A stretch of DNA of 64,000 bases from Clostridium beijerinckii HUN142 (GTDB lineage Bacteria > Bacillota > Clostridia > Clostridiales > Clostridiaceae): the NCBI RefSeq assembly GCF_000621745.1, contig NZ_JHXK01000010.1, positions 62,001-126,000 on the forward strand, written 5' to 3'. A program made the position numbers and the translations under genes. The notes beneath the pieces were generated by a model. The model was given only the letters and a program-made list of their open reading frames with translations. It did not search any database and was not told where the DNA came from. Positions 8,347 to 17,535 of the stretch are shown one piece after another (position 1 is the stretch's first letter; every line of letters begins with the position of its first letter).

Positions 8347-9360
8347 ATGGTAGTAATATTAAAGCAAAAAGCAAAGCAAGAAGAAATAGAAAGACTAACA
8401 AAACAACTTGAGGCGAAGGGAGTTTCGGTAAGCTTAGTTGTTGGGTCAGATGTTAGTATTTTGGGATTAGTTGGAGATACAAGTATAATAGATCCTTCGG
8501 TTGTTGCAGCTAATGGAATAGTTGAAAGAGTTATGAAGGTACAGGAACCTTTCAAGAAGGCAAATAGAATGTTTCATCCAGAAGATACAATAGTAGATAT
8601 TAATGGGGCTAAAATCGGCGGAAAGAAAATAGCAATGATTGCAGGGCCATGTTCGGTTGAAAGTGAAGAACAAATCACTGAAATAGCTAAAGAAGTTAAA
8701 GAAATCGGGGCAAACTTCTTAAGAGGCGGTGCATTTAAGCCAAGAACTTCACCATATGCGTTCCAAGGAATGAAATATGAGGGGTTAGAGCTTTTAAAGA
8801 AAGCAAGAGAAAGTACAGGATTACCAATAGTTACAGAACTTATGTCTCCGTATGATATAGAAATATTTGTGGATAACGTAGATGTGATTCAAGTTGGTGC
8901 TAGAAATATGCAGAACTTTGATTTACTTAAGGAACTTGGGAAAACAAATAAACCAATATTATTAAAAAGAGGGTTATCGGCGACTATAGAAGAATGGTTA
9001 ATGTCAGCGGAATACATTATGGCAGGAGGAAATGAAAATGTAATTCTGTGCGAAAGAGGAATAAGAACCTTTGAAAACTACACAAGAAACACTTTAGACT
9101 TAAGTGCAGTGCCTGCTATTAAAAAATTAAGTCACTTACCTATAATAATTGATCCAAGTCACTCTGCAGGAAAGTACTGGATGGTCGAACCATTAGCAAG
9201 GGCTGCAGTTGCAGTTGGGGCAGATGGACTTATTATTGAAGTTCATAATGATCCAGAAAATGCATTATGTGATGGACCACAATCAATCAAGCCAAGTAAG
9301 TTTGCAAAGCTTATGGAAGAGTTAAAAGTTATTGCAGCGGCTGTTGGAAGAGAAATATAA
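8347..9360 (+). CDS. aroF: DAHP synthase (first copy), type I-beta
   Basis: 3-Deoxy-7-phosphoheptulonate synthase joins phosphoenolpyruvate and erythrose 4-phosphate in the first step of the shikimate pathway. The first 70 or so residues form the ferredoxin-like regulatory domain found in Thermotoga-type enzymes, where Tyr/Phe bind. The barrel follows with KANR, GPCSVESEEQ, LRGGAFKPRTSPY, LCERG and DPSH motifs. The frame is open from 8323, but ATG 8347 follows AAGGGGG at 9-nt spacing and gives 337 residues, the same length as the second copy at 16499. It is the first gene of the operon, directly after the attenuator. Confidence 0.95.
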   Translation: MVVILKQKAKQEEIERLTKQLEAKGVSVSLVVGSDVSILGLVGDTSIIDPSVVAANGIVERVMKVQEPFKKANRMFHPEDTIVDINGAKIGGKKIAMIAGPCSVESEEQITEIAKEVKEIGANFLRGGAFKPRTSPYAFQGMKYEGLELLKKARESTGLPIVTELMSPYDIEIFVDNVDVIQVGARNMQNFDLLKELGKTNKPILLKRGLSATIEEWLMSAEYIMAGGNENVILCERGIRTFENYTRNTLDLSAVPAIKKLSHLPIIIDPSHSAGKYWMVEPLARAAVAVGADGLIIEVHNDPENALCDGPQSIKPSKFAKLMEELKVIAAAVGREI

Positions 9361-9376
9361 AATTATTAAATTAAAG

Positions 9377-9463
9377 AACAGTTGGTATTAACAATTACTT
9401 ATTACAAGTATCTAAAAAATAGAAAAGAGTTATAACGTAATCTTAGTCATAATGCTAACTGTT
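9377..9463 (+). other. Long-range inverted repeat in aroF-aroB spacer
   Basis: AACAGTTGGTATTA (9377-9390) can pair with TAATGCTAACTGTT (9450-9463), 14 bp with G-U pairs, enclosing 59 nt. It could protect or process the polycistronic RNA. There is no T-run, so it is not a terminator. Confidence 0.4.
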
Positions 9464-9487
9464 TAATTAAAAGAGGAGTGTTTATAA

Positions 9488-10540
9488 ATGGAAGATTTAG
9501 TTGTTGAACTTGGTGAAAGAAGTTATCCAATCATAATTAAAAAAGGATTAATTGATGAAGTGAATCTGGAAATCCAAAAAGTTTTTAAAGGTAAAAAGAT
9601 ATTTATACTAACTGATAAAAATGTAGGTTCTCATTATGGAGATAGGATAAAATCATGTTTAATTAACTCAGGATATGAGGTTAAGCTAATGGAACTAGAA
9701 CCAGGTGAGGAAACTAAAGCCTTTAGTACCCTTCCTTTGATATATAATGAACTATTAGATTTTAAAATTACAAGAAGTGACTTAATTATAACTTTAGGAG
9801 GAGGAGTGATTGGAGATCTTGGAGGTTTTGTTGCATCAACTTTCTTAAGAGGTGTTGATTTCGTTCAAATGCCGACTTCATTGCTTGCTCAAGTTGATAG
9901 CAGCGTTGGTGGAAAGGTTGCAGTAGATTTGGAAAGAGGCAAAAATTTAGTAGGAAGTTTTTATCATCCTAAATTAGTTTTAATAGATCCAAATGTACTT
10001 GAAACTTTAAGCGAAAGATTTTTCAGAGATGGAATGGCAGAAGTTATTAAGTATGGATGCATAAAGGATAAGGAATTCTTTTATTTCTTAAAAAACATGA
10101 AAAACAAAGAAGAGGTTATGCACAATATAGAAAAGATTATCCACAGATGTTGCTTTATAAAAAAATGCGTTGTGGAAAATGATGAGAAAGATACTGGAGA
10201 AAGAATGTTGTTAAACTTTGGACATACATTGGGCCATGCCATAGAAACATATTATAACTTTAAGAAGTTTACACACGGGGAAGCAGTAGCTATAGGAATG
10301 TATGAAATAAGTAAAATCGCAGAAAATAAAGGTTTAACTGATCAAGGCGTAAGTGAACAGATAAAAGATATATTGATGCAATATAATCTTCCTTATGAAG
10401 TTGAAATAGAAGAAAGCTCAGAAATTTTAGATACTATAGCTTTAGATAAGAAAAATATTGATAATGTTTTAAAGGTAGTATTATTAAAAGGCATTGGAGA
10501 ATCATACTTAGAAAAGACTAATGTAGAATTTTTTAGTTAA
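9488..10540 (+). CDS. aroB: 3-Dehydroquinate synthase
   Basis: Converts DAHP to 3-dehydroquinate using NAD and a divalent metal. The NAD-binding core [19 protein letters not shown] and the following [16 protein letters not shown] are near-perfect family signatures. Metal ligands are expected at Glu in MAEVIKYG and at His in [11 protein letters not shown] and [10 protein letters not shown]. At 350 residues it is typical. ATG 9488 follows AAGAGGAG. Second enzyme gene of the aro operon, matching the pathway order. Confidence 0.97.
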   Translation: MEDLVVELGERSYPIIIKKGLIDEVNLEIQKVFKGKKIFILTDKNVGSHYGDRIKSCLINSGYEVKLMELEPGEETKAFSTLPLIYNELLDFKITRSDLIITLGGGVIGDLGGFVASTFLRGVDFVQMPTSLLAQVDSSVGGKVAVDLERGKNLVGSFYHPKLVLIDPNVLETLSERFFRDGMAEVIKYGCIKDKEFFYFLKNMKNKEEVMHNIEKIIHRCCFIKKCVVENDEKDTGERMLLNFGHTLGHAIETYYNFKKFTHGEAVAIGMYEISKIAENKGLTDQGVSEQIKDILMQYNLPYEVEIEESSEILDTIALDKKNIDNVLKVVLLKGIGESYLEKTNVEFFS

Positions 10541-10630
10541 TGATAGATATGAAAGAAAATAGGCTAGAATGCTTATGTGTTATTTTGAATATATCTGAAG
10601 CAATGAATAAAGAAAAAGCGAGGTAAAGTA

Positions 10631-11938
10631 ATGGGGAACTTGAAAATTTATCCTGGAGAGTTAAGTGGAGAAGTTAAGATACCACCATCTAAAAGTATGG
10701 CACATAGAGCAGTAATTTGTGCGGCTCTTGGAGATGGTATTAGCAAGGTCACAAATATAGATTATTCTGATGATATTATTGCTACAATTGAAGCAATGTC
10801 ATCATTGGGGGCTAAGATAACAAAAAAGGAAGATTATCTTGAGGTTTACGGAATTAACAGTCCGGAAAATATTGAAGCTAATTCAGTTAAAGATGAAAGA
10901 ACTATAGATTGTAATGAATCAGGATCAACCCTTAGATTTTTAGTACCTATAGCAGCGTTATTTGAAGGAGTTAATAGATTTGTTGGAAGAGGGAATTTAG
11001 GAAAGAGACCACTGGACACTTATTATAAAATTTTTGACGAACAAGGAATTAAATATTCTTATAAAGAGGGAATTCTAGATTTAAAGACTGAAGGGAAATT
11101 AAAAGCTGGAGAATTCAAGATGGAAGGAAATATTAGCTCACAGTTTATAACAGGATTATTATTTACGCTTCCTCTTTTAGATGGAGATTCTAAGATTATA
11201 ATTACTACAGAAATGGAATCAAAAGGATACATTGATTTAACTTTAAGTGCTATTAAGGATTTTGGTGTAGAAATTATAAACAATAATTATGAAGAATTTA
11301 TAATAAAGGGAAATCAAATATATAAGAGTATAGATTACAGAGTTGAAGGTGACTACTCACAAGCAGCATTCTTCTTCTGTGCTGATGCACTTTCAAGCAA
11401 TATTGTGCTTAATGACTTGAAACTGGATTCTCTTCAAGGTGATAAGGAAGTAATTGATATATTACAGAGAATGGGATTAAAATTAAATAGTAAGAATAAT
11501 GGTTTGATCGGAAATGTTAGTGACGGTCTGAAAGCAACTTTAATTGATGGTTCTCAATGTCCAGATATAATCCCAGTAGTATCATTAGTTGCTGCATTAA
11601 GTGAAGGTACTACAGAAATAATAAATGCAGGAAGACTTAGAATTAAAGAATGTGACAGATTAGCGGCAGTAACTTCGGAACTTAATAAATTAGGTGCTAA
11701 AATTACAGAAAAAGAAGATGGATTGATAATTGAAGGAGTAAAGGAACTTAAAGGGAACGTTGAAGTTTGGAGTCATAAAGATCATAGAATAGCAATGACT
11801 ATAGCTATAGCATCAACTATATGTAAAGAACCTATAATACTTAAAGATTACGAGTGTGTTTCAAAATCTTATCCTCAGTTTTGGGATGATTTTAAGAATT
11901 TAGGAGGTGTATTTGATGAGTGGAATGTGGGGGAATAA
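10631..11938 (+). CDS. aroA: EPSP synthase (3-phosphoshikimate 1-carboxyvinyltransferase)
   Basis: Transfers enolpyruvate from PEP to shikimate 3-phosphate. Family signatures: SKSMAHRAVICAAL near residue 20, NESGSTLRFL near 95 (PEP-binding loop, here with Ser where many enzymes have NxGT), GDYSQAAFFF, RIKECDRL and HKDHRIAM. The length of 435 residues is standard. Its 3' end overlaps the start of aroC by 23 bp, so the two are probably translationally coupled. The loop residues that separate class I and II (glyphosate-tolerant) enzymes would need an alignment. Confidence 0.96.
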   Translation: MGNLKIYPGELSGEVKIPPSKSMAHRAVICAALGDGISKVTNIDYSDDIIATIEAMSSLGAKITKKEDYLEVYGINSPENIEANSVKDERTIDCNESGSTLRFLVPIAALFEGVNRFVGRGNLGKRPLDTYYKIFDEQGIKYSYKEGILDLKTEGKLKAGEFKMEGNISSQFITGLLFTLPLLDGDSKIIITTEMESKGYIDLTLSAIKDFGVEIINNNYEEFIIKGNQIYKSIDYRVEGDYSQAAFFFCADALSSNIVLNDLKLDSLQGDKEVIDILQRMGLKLNSKNNGLIGNVSDGLKATLIDGSQCPDIIPVVSLVAALSEGTTEIINAGRLRIKECDRLAAVTSELNKLGAKITEKEDGLIIEGVKELKGNVEVWSHKDHRIAMTIAIASTICKEPIILKDYECVSKSYPQFWDDFKNLGGVFDEWNVGE

Positions 11939-12989
11939 ATTAAAGGTCTCTATTTTTGGAGAATCCCATGGAGTTGGAATAGGAATAACAATTGACGGAC
12001 TTCCTTCAGGTGTAGAAATCAATATTGAAGAAGTTATGAAAGAAATGGCAAGACGTGCACCCGGAAAAAGTAATTTATCTACAGCTAGAAAAGAAGCAGA
12101 TGCACCAGAAATTTTGAGCGGGTTCTTTGAAGGAAAAACTACAGGTACCCCTCTTTGCGCAGTAATTAGAAATGCAGATATGCGTTCTAAGGATTATGGA
12201 AAACTTAAAGATTTGATGAGACCAGGTCATGCGGACTATCCAGGTTTCATTAGGTATAATGGATTTAACGACTACAGAGGCGGTGGATCTTTCTCTGGGA
12301 GAATTACTGCACCATTAGTATTTGCTGGGGCTGTATGTAATCAGGTATTAGAAAGTAAAGGAATTAATATAGGAGCCCATGTTAAGAGTATTGGAGATAT
12401 CCACGATAAGAGTTTTTATGATGTAGAATTAAGCAGAGAACTTTTAGGGGAATTAAAAACAAAGGAATTGCCTTTATTAATCCAAGAAAAAGAAGAAGAA
12501 ATGAGAGATACAATTCTGAAAGCAAAAAAAGAACAAGATTCTGTAGGTGGAACTATTGAATGTACTGTTATTGGAATAAATCCGGGAATCGGTAATCCGT
12601 TTTTTGATTCAGTTGAATCAACTTTAGCTCATTTAATGTTTTCTGTCCCAGCAGTTAAGGGAATAGAATTTGGAAAGGGCTTTGAAATGAGCAAATTAAG
12701 AGGATCTGATTGTAATGATGAATACTATTATGACGGTGATAAAGTAAAAACTTATACTAATAATAATGGTGGAATTACAGGTGGAATAACAAATGGAATG
12801 CCAATATTATTTAAGGTTGGAATAAAGCCCACGCCATCAATATCAAAGACTCAAAGAACAATAGACATTGTAGAAAAGAGAGAATCAGAGCTTGTCATTG
12901 AAGGACGTCATGACCCTTGTATCGTGCAAAGAGCTGTTCCAGTAATTGAAGCTGTAACAGCGATTGGAATACTTGATTTAGTACTTTAA
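11916..12989 (+). CDS. aroC: Chorismate synthase
   Basis: Makes chorismate from EPSP with reduced FMN. Signatures include GESHGVGIGITIDGLPSG near the N-terminus, RPGHADYPGFIRYNGF, RGGGSFSGR and SKTQRTID. The frame is open from GTG 11907, but AGGAGG (11902-11907) is 8 nt ahead of ATG 11916, giving 357 residues beginning MSGMWGNKLKVSIFGESHG. It overlaps aroA. It completes the common pathway in gene order aroF-B-A-C, with aroE, aroK and aroQ further down the operon. Confidence 0.97.
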   Translation: MSGMWGNKLKVSIFGESHGVGIGITIDGLPSGVEINIEEVMKEMARRAPGKSNLSTARKEADAPEILSGFFEGKTTGTPLCAVIRNADMRSKDYGKLKDLMRPGHADYPGFIRYNGFNDYRGGGSFSGRITAPLVFAGAVCNQVLESKGINIGAHVKSIGDIHDKSFYDVELSRELLGELKTKELPLLIQEKEEEMRDTILKAKKEQDSVGGTIECTVIGINPGIGNPFFDSVESTLAHLMFSVPAVKGIEFGKGFEMSKLRGSDCNDEYYYDGDKVKTYTNNNGGITGGITNGMPILFKVGIKPTPSISKTQRTIDIVEKRESELVIEGRHDPCIVQRAVPVIEAVTAIGILDLVL

Positions 12990-13173
12990 TAATAAAGAAT
13001 TCACAATACTAAGTGAATGAATATCTAGGATTTAATTACAAACTGTGCATTAAGAAGGAAAAGTGTTAATTTGAACGAGTTAAGGCACATTGAAGAAAAT
13101 AAAAAGTCTAAAATATGATGGCAGGTAGACTAGTTAGTTATTTTTTAATTGAGTCTAAGTGAGGAGAAATGAA

Positions 13174-14313
13174 ATGGCGGCTATAGATGATTATAGAAAT
13201 AAGATTGATGAAATAGATAAAGAGATAACAAGGCTTTTCGAAGAAAGAATGGATATAGTAGTAAAGGTTGGAGAATATAAAAAACAAAACAATTTACCTG
13301 TTTTTAATAAAGCGAGGGAAGATGAAGTCATTGCGAAGAATATAGAATATCTAAATAATAAAGATTATTCAGAGGGGTTAAAAAACTTTTTTGTTAATAT
13401 TATGAATATATCCAAAGATCTTGAAGATAAAAAAATAGTGGAAGCTACAAGCATTAAAACTGAATGCAAACCACATTTAAGAAGTGAGAAGAGTGACATT
13501 AAAGTTGGCTTTTATGGTGTTGCAGGATCATTTTCAGAAGAAGCAATGATTAAGCATTTTGGTAAGAAAGATGATGCTAAGGCGTATGATGAATTTGAGG
13601 ATGTATTCTTAGCAGTAAAAAATGGAGAAATTCATTATGGAGTTGTGCCAATTGAAAATTCTTCAACTGGTGCTATTTCACAGGTTTACGATCTCTTATA
13701 TAAGTACGGATTCTATATAGTTGGAGAAGAGTGCATTAAAATAGATCAAAATTTAATTGGAATTAAAGGAACAAAATTAGATAATGTTAAAGAAGTATAT
13801 TCACATCCACAGGGGTTTGAACAAAGTACTGATTTTTTAAAAGAATATAATCACTGGAAGAGGATTCCTTTTCATAGTACTGCAGATAGTGTTAAACTTG
13901 TTAGTGATTTACAAGATATGTCAAAGGTTGCTATTGCAAGCAAAAGAGCAGCTGATATATATAATTTAAGCATAATAAAAGGAAATATAAATAATAGAAG
14001 TGAAAATTCTACAAGATTTATAGTTATATCAAAAGAATTAGAATTAAATAACAATTGCGATAAAGTAAGTGTTGTATTTTCTCTTGAGCATAAAGCAGGT
14101 ACTCTATATAAATTATTAAGGCATTTTGCAGAAAATAATATAAATATGATGAAGATTGAATCAAGACCTATGGAAAAGGGAGCGTGGAAATATTTCTTAT
14201 ATGTAGATTTTGAGGGGAATCTTGAAAATGAACAAGTTAAAAAGGCATTGAGTTTAATTGAACAAAGCAGTGCGTATTTTAAACTTATTGGTGGATACAG
14301 GAAATACTGTTAA
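13174..14313 (+). CDS. pheA: Bifunctional chorismate mutase / prephenate dehydratase
   Basis: Turns chorismate to prephenate and then to phenylpyruvate, the Phe branch. Residues 1-85 form an AroQ-type chorismate mutase helix bundle (DDYRNKIDEIDKEITRLFEER). Residues about 109-290 are the dehydratase (GFYGVAGSFSEEA, VPIENSSTGAISQV, TRFIVIS). About 300-375 is an ACT domain with IESRP, the Phe-binding signature, so feedback inhibition by Phe is expected. GAGGAG 7 nt before ATG 13174 sets the start; GTG 13159 is an in-frame alternative. The fusion of mutase with dehydratase is common in bacteria. A 170-bp spacer separates it from aroC. Confidence 0.95.
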   Translation: MAAIDDYRNKIDEIDKEITRLFEERMDIVVKVGEYKKQNNLPVFNKAREDEVIAKNIEYLNNKDYSEGLKNFFVNIMNISKDLEDKKIVEATSIKTECKPHLRSEKSDIKVGFYGVAGSFSEEAMIKHFGKKDDAKAYDEFEDVFLAVKNGEIHYGVVPIENSSTGAISQVYDLLYKYGFYIVGEECIKIDQNLIGIKGTKLDNVKEVYSHPQGFEQSTDFLKEYNHWKRIPFHSTADSVKLVSDLQDMSKVAIASKRAADIYNLSIIKGNINNRSENSTRFIVISKELELNNNCDKVSVVFSLEHKAGTLYKLLRHFAENNINMMKIESRPMEKGAWKYFLYVDFEGNLENEQVKKALSLIEQSSAYFKLIGGYRKYC

Positions 14314-14327
14314 AAGGGGGGATTAAT

Positions 14328-15140
14328 TTGGAATTTTACGGATTAATAGGAGAAAAGTTATCTCATAGTCTTTCACCTAAAATTCATAATACGCTTTTTA
14401 AAGATTTAAAAATAGAAGGGGCATATAAGCTTTTTGAAGTTGAAAAAGAGAATTTAGGTAAACTTATAGAATCAATAAAGCTTCTTAAAATAAAAGGGGT
14501 TAATGTAACCATACCTTATAAGCAAGATGTAATGGAATATTTAGATTTTATATCGGATGAAGCTAAAAAAATAGGAGCAGTAAATACTATTTATTTAAAA
14601 GATAATAAGTTATATGGGTATAATACAGATTATTATGGGTTTGGAACTATATTAAATAATAATAAGATTGTTATAAGAGATAGTATTGCTATGGTTCTAG
14701 GAAATGGTGGGGCGGCTAAGGCTGTTATTACTTATCTTTTAGATCATGGCATTAAAAAGATTTACTTAGTTTCAAGAAAAATCAGAGGGAATTCTGCAGA
14801 TAAAGATGAAAGAATAGAATTTAAAACTTATGAAGAAATATCAGAGATAAAAGGTGATATTTTAATTAATACGACTCCGCTTGGCATGTACCCTAAAGTT
14901 GATGATACTCCTGTTAATGAGGATATAATAAATAACTTTAATTCATTAATAGATATAATTTATAACCCTAAGGAGACAAAATTCTTAAAAATAGGGAAGA
15001 ATTTAAATAAAAAAGTATGTGGTGGTATTGAAATGCTAGTAGGGCAAGCTATAAAGGCGGAAGAAATATGGCAGGGATGCCAATTAGACAATGAACTAAC
15101 TAAAGGTTTATATTCAATATTTGAAAATGAATTTAAGTAG
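14328..15140 (+). CDS. aroE: Shikimate dehydrogenase
   Basis: NADPH-dependent reduction of 3-dehydroshikimate. Signatures: SHSLSPKIHN (shikimate contacts), VNVTIPYK with catalytic Lys, GAVNTI, YNTDYYGF with catalytic Asp, the dinucleotide-binding GNGGAAKA, NTTPLGMYP and GGIEMLVGQA. The start codon is TTG at 14328 with AGGGGGG immediately upstream; no ATG fits better. The gap to pheA is 14 nt and to aroK 9 nt, so it is firmly inside the operon. 270 residues, typical. Confidence 0.95.
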   Translation: MEFYGLIGEKLSHSLSPKIHNTLFKDLKIEGAYKLFEVEKENLGKLIESIKLLKIKGVNVTIPYKQDVMEYLDFISDEAKKIGAVNTIYLKDNKLYGYNTDYYGFGTILNNNKIVIRDSIAMVLGNGGAAKAVITYLLDHGIKKIYLVSRKIRGNSADKDERIEFKTYEEISEIKGDILINTTPLGMYPKVDDTPVNEDIINNFNSLIDIIYNPKETKFLKIGKNLNKKVCGGIEMLVGQAIKAEEIWQGCQLDNELTKGLYSIFENEFK

Positions 15141-15149
15141 GTGGCACAT

Positions 15150-15659
15150 ATGAAAAACAAAGTAGTATTCATTGGAATGCCTGGATGCGGAAAGAGTACA
15201 ATTGGCAGATTGGTAAGCGAAGAATTAAAAATTAACTTTATTGATATGGATAATTATATTGAAAATATGACATCTAAAACGATACCTGAACTTTTTGAAC
15301 AAGGAGAAAATTCTTTTAGAGATTTTGAATCTTTAGCTTGTAGAGAATTAGCTAAAGAGGGAAAGGTTATAATTTCTTCAGGTGGTGGTGTAGTGAAAAG
15401 AAAAGAGAACATAGATGTATTAAAGGAAGAAGCTTTTATTATTTTTATTGATAGACCATTGGAAGAGCTTTTAGGAGATGTGGATATATCAAAAAGACCT
15501 TTACTTAAAGAAGGTAGGGAAAAGATAATTAAGTTGTATGAAGAGCGCTATGAATTATATAGATTATGCGCAGATAAAATAATTAGAAATGATAGAGAAA
15601 TTGGAAATATAGTTAATGAAATAAAAGAAGTTATTATAGATAACTTAGAAATGAATTAA
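15150..15659 (+). CDS. aroK: Shikimate kinase
   Basis: Phosphorylates shikimate with ATP. Walker A is GMPGCGKST at about residues 9-17. Shikimate-binding DMDNYIE and FRDFES, the GGGVV loop and the RPLL lid are all present. ATG 15150 follows AGGTGG at 5 nt and gives 169 residues. An in-frame GTG at 15141 is part of that ribosome site and less likely. It directly follows aroE. Confidence 0.95.
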   Translation: MKNKVVFIGMPGCGKSTIGRLVSEELKINFIDMDNYIENMTSKTIPELFEQGENSFRDFESLACRELAKEGKVIISSGGGVVKRKENIDVLKEEAFIIFIDRPLEELLGDVDISKRPLLKEGREKIIKLYEERYELYRLCADKIIRNDREIGNIVNEIKEVIIDNLEMN

Positions 15660-15906
15660 GTATATAAGATGTAATAATAAACTTATTTTTAAAATTATAG
15701 TAAGGCAAGTACTAAACTAGAAGAAAATGTAGAAACTCAATTGAAATGTACATATATATGTTATGTTGAAAATCTTACATTATAATCTTATAAAATTAAT
15801 ATAATTTGCTATCACAACTTATGTGAAGAAGGCTCGCTAACTAAATAATTTATTGTAATATACATTATAGTTTAGAAAAATATAAATGCTGAAGGGAGGG
15901 ATATTA
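15660..15906 (+). other. Spacer aroK-aroQ with possible internal promoter
   Basis: 247 bp without a gene. TTGAAA (15765-15770) and TATAAA (15789-15794) are 18 nt apart and could give an internal promoter for aroQ-aroF2-tyrA. Weak by eye. Confidence 0.3.
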
Positions 15907-16347
15907 ATGAAGGTAATGGTAATAAATGGACCAAATTTAAATATGGTTGGAGTTAGAGAAAAAGGAATTTATGGCACTAAATCTTTTGAAGATATATGTG
16001 AATATATTAGAGAAGAAGGCAAAAAAAGAGGACATGAAATAACTCTATTTCAGAGTAATTGTGAAGGTGAAATAATTGATGAACTTCAAAAAGCATACTT
16101 TGAAAATTATGATGGGATAATAATAAATCCAGGAGCTTATACTCATTATAGTTATGCAATTCATGATGCAATAAAAGGAATAAATATTGATACAGTAGAA
16201 GTGCATTTGTCCAATGTGCATGCGAGAGAAGATTTTAGAAAGAAATCTGTAACTGCACCCGCTTGTATAGGACAGATGTGTGGATTTGGAGAAGATGGAT
16301 ATATATTAGCTATTAAGGCGCTAGAATTGAAAAAGATGTCTAAATAG
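15907..16347 (+). CDS. aroQ: 3-Dehydroquinate dehydratase, type II
   Basis: Dehydrates 3-dehydroquinate to 3-dehydroshikimate. The type II signature is plain: INGPNLNMVGVREKGIYG with the catalytic Tyr region, FQSNCEGEIID, INPGAYTHYSYAI and EVHLSNVHARE. The open frame reaches back to 15886, but GAAGGGAGG precedes ATG 15907, giving the usual 146 residues. It is the only dehydroquinase in the operon, placed late relative to pathway order. Confidence 0.96.
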   Translation: MKVMVINGPNLNMVGVREKGIYGTKSFEDICEYIREEGKKRGHEITLFQSNCEGEIIDELQKAYFENYDGIIINPGAYTHYSYAIHDAIKGINIDTVEVHLSNVHAREDFRKKSVTAPACIGQMCGFGEDGYILAIKALELKKMSK

Positions 16348-16399
16348 TTTATATTATATATAGGAGGCTCGGCCTACTCTATTCGATGAGGAGAAAGTT

Positions 16400-16421
16400 C
16401 TCAACTAATTTTGGAGTTGAG
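16400..16421 (+). other. Hairpin in the aroF2 leader
   Basis: CTCAACT (16400-16406) pairs with AGTTGAG (16415-16421), loop 8 nt, within the 151-bp gap before the second aroF. There is no T-run. The surrounding sequence (16365-16450) is richer in G and C than flanks. It contains a 20-codon ORF at 16386-16448 that is not aromatic-rich. Confidence 0.4.
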
Positions 16422-16498
16422 CTATCTATTTGTAGTACAGAAGTATAGTAGAAAAAAGAAAAGTAAAAAATTAAAAAGTAGTACAGGAGGAAATTAAG

Positions 16499-17512
16499 AT
16501 GATAATTATTATGAACCCAAAAGCAAGTGAGGAAGATGTAAGGAAGGTAAAGGCAGTAATTGAATCAAAAGGATTAGAAGCTCATCTTTCTAAAGGAGAC
16601 ACATATTTTATAGTAGGAGCTGTTGGTGATACTTCAATATTAGATCCTAAAAAATTACAAGTATTAAAAGGTGTAGATAGGGTTATGAAGGTTCAAGAAC
16701 CTTTTAAGAAAGCAAACAGGATATTTAAGCCTGAAGATACAGTAGTTAATATTGAGGGATCAATAGTTGGCGGTGGGAGACTTGGAATAATGGCTGGACC
16801 GTGTTCTGTAGAAAGTGAAGAACAAATTGTTGAAATCGCAAAAAGAGTAAAAGCAGCAGGAGCCAACTTTTTAAGAGGTGGGGCATTTAAACCAAGAACT
16901 TCACCTTATAGCTTTCAAGGTTTAGAGCTTGAAGGATTAAAACTTTTAAAAACAGCAAAACAGGAAACAGGACTTCCTATAGTAACAGAACTTATGTCTA
17001 CTGATTACGTAGATACTTTTGTTGAAGAAGTGGATATGATTCAAATTGGTGCTAGAAATATGCAAAATTTCGATCTATTAAAGCAAATAGGTAAAACAAA
17101 TAAACCAATACTATTAAAGAGAGGTTTATCTGCAACTATAGAAGAATGGCTTATGTCAGCAGAATATATCATGGCAGGTGGAAATGAAAATGTAATTCTT
17201 TGTGAAAGAGGAGTAAGAACATTCGAAACTATTACAAGAAATACATTAGATTTGCAAGCAGTTCCAGTAATTAAGAAATTATCACATTTACCTATAATTG
17301 TTGATCCAAGTCATGCAGGAGGTTATGCTTACTTGGTAGAACCAATGGCAAAAGCAGCAATTATAGCTGGGGCTGATGGACTTATGATAGAAGTTCATAA
17401 CGATCCTGAAAATGCACTAAGCGATGGACAACAATCACTTACTCCAGATCAATTTGATGTGCTAATGAGTAAAGTTAAAGCTGTAGCAAAAATTGAAGAT
17501 AAGCAAATCTAA
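16499..17512 (+). CDS. aroF: DAHP synthase (second copy), type I-beta
   Basis: Same reaction, domain layout and length (337 residues) as the first copy at 8347: an N-terminal ferredoxin-like domain (MIIIMNPKASEEDVRKVKAV...) and a catalytic barrel with GPCSVESEEQ, LRGGAFKPRTSPY, CERGVRTFE and DPSHAGG. The barrels of the two copies are nearly superimposable by eye, while the regulatory N-termini differ more, which fits isozymes with different feedback inhibitors. ATG 16499 follows AGGAGG. It sits directly before tyrA (23-bp gap), suggesting this copy serves the Tyr branch; that is an inference. Confidence 0.94.
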   Translation: MIIIMNPKASEEDVRKVKAVIESKGLEAHLSKGDTYFIVGAVGDTSILDPKKLQVLKGVDRVMKVQEPFKKANRIFKPEDTVVNIEGSIVGGGRLGIMAGPCSVESEEQIVEIAKRVKAAGANFLRGGAFKPRTSPYSFQGLELEGLKLLKTAKQETGLPIVTELMSTDYVDTFVEEVDMIQIGARNMQNFDLLKQIGKTNKPILLKRGLSATIEEWLMSAEYIMAGGNENVILCERGVRTFETITRNTLDLQAVPVIKKLSHLPIIVDPSHAGGYAYLVEPMAKAAIIAGADGLMIEVHNDPENALSDGQQSLTPDQFDVLMSKVKAVAKIEDKQI

Positions 17513-17535
17513 TTCTATATAAGGGAGCTATAGAT

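Noticed and set aside
11907..11915. GTG 11907 as the start of chorismate synthase
   Set aside because: It is at the end of the AGGAGG ribosome site that serves ATG 11916.
16386..16448. 20-codon ORF before the second aroF, tested as a leader peptide
   Set aside because: Only two Phe, no Tyr or Trp, no ribosome site at proper distance and no terminator after it.
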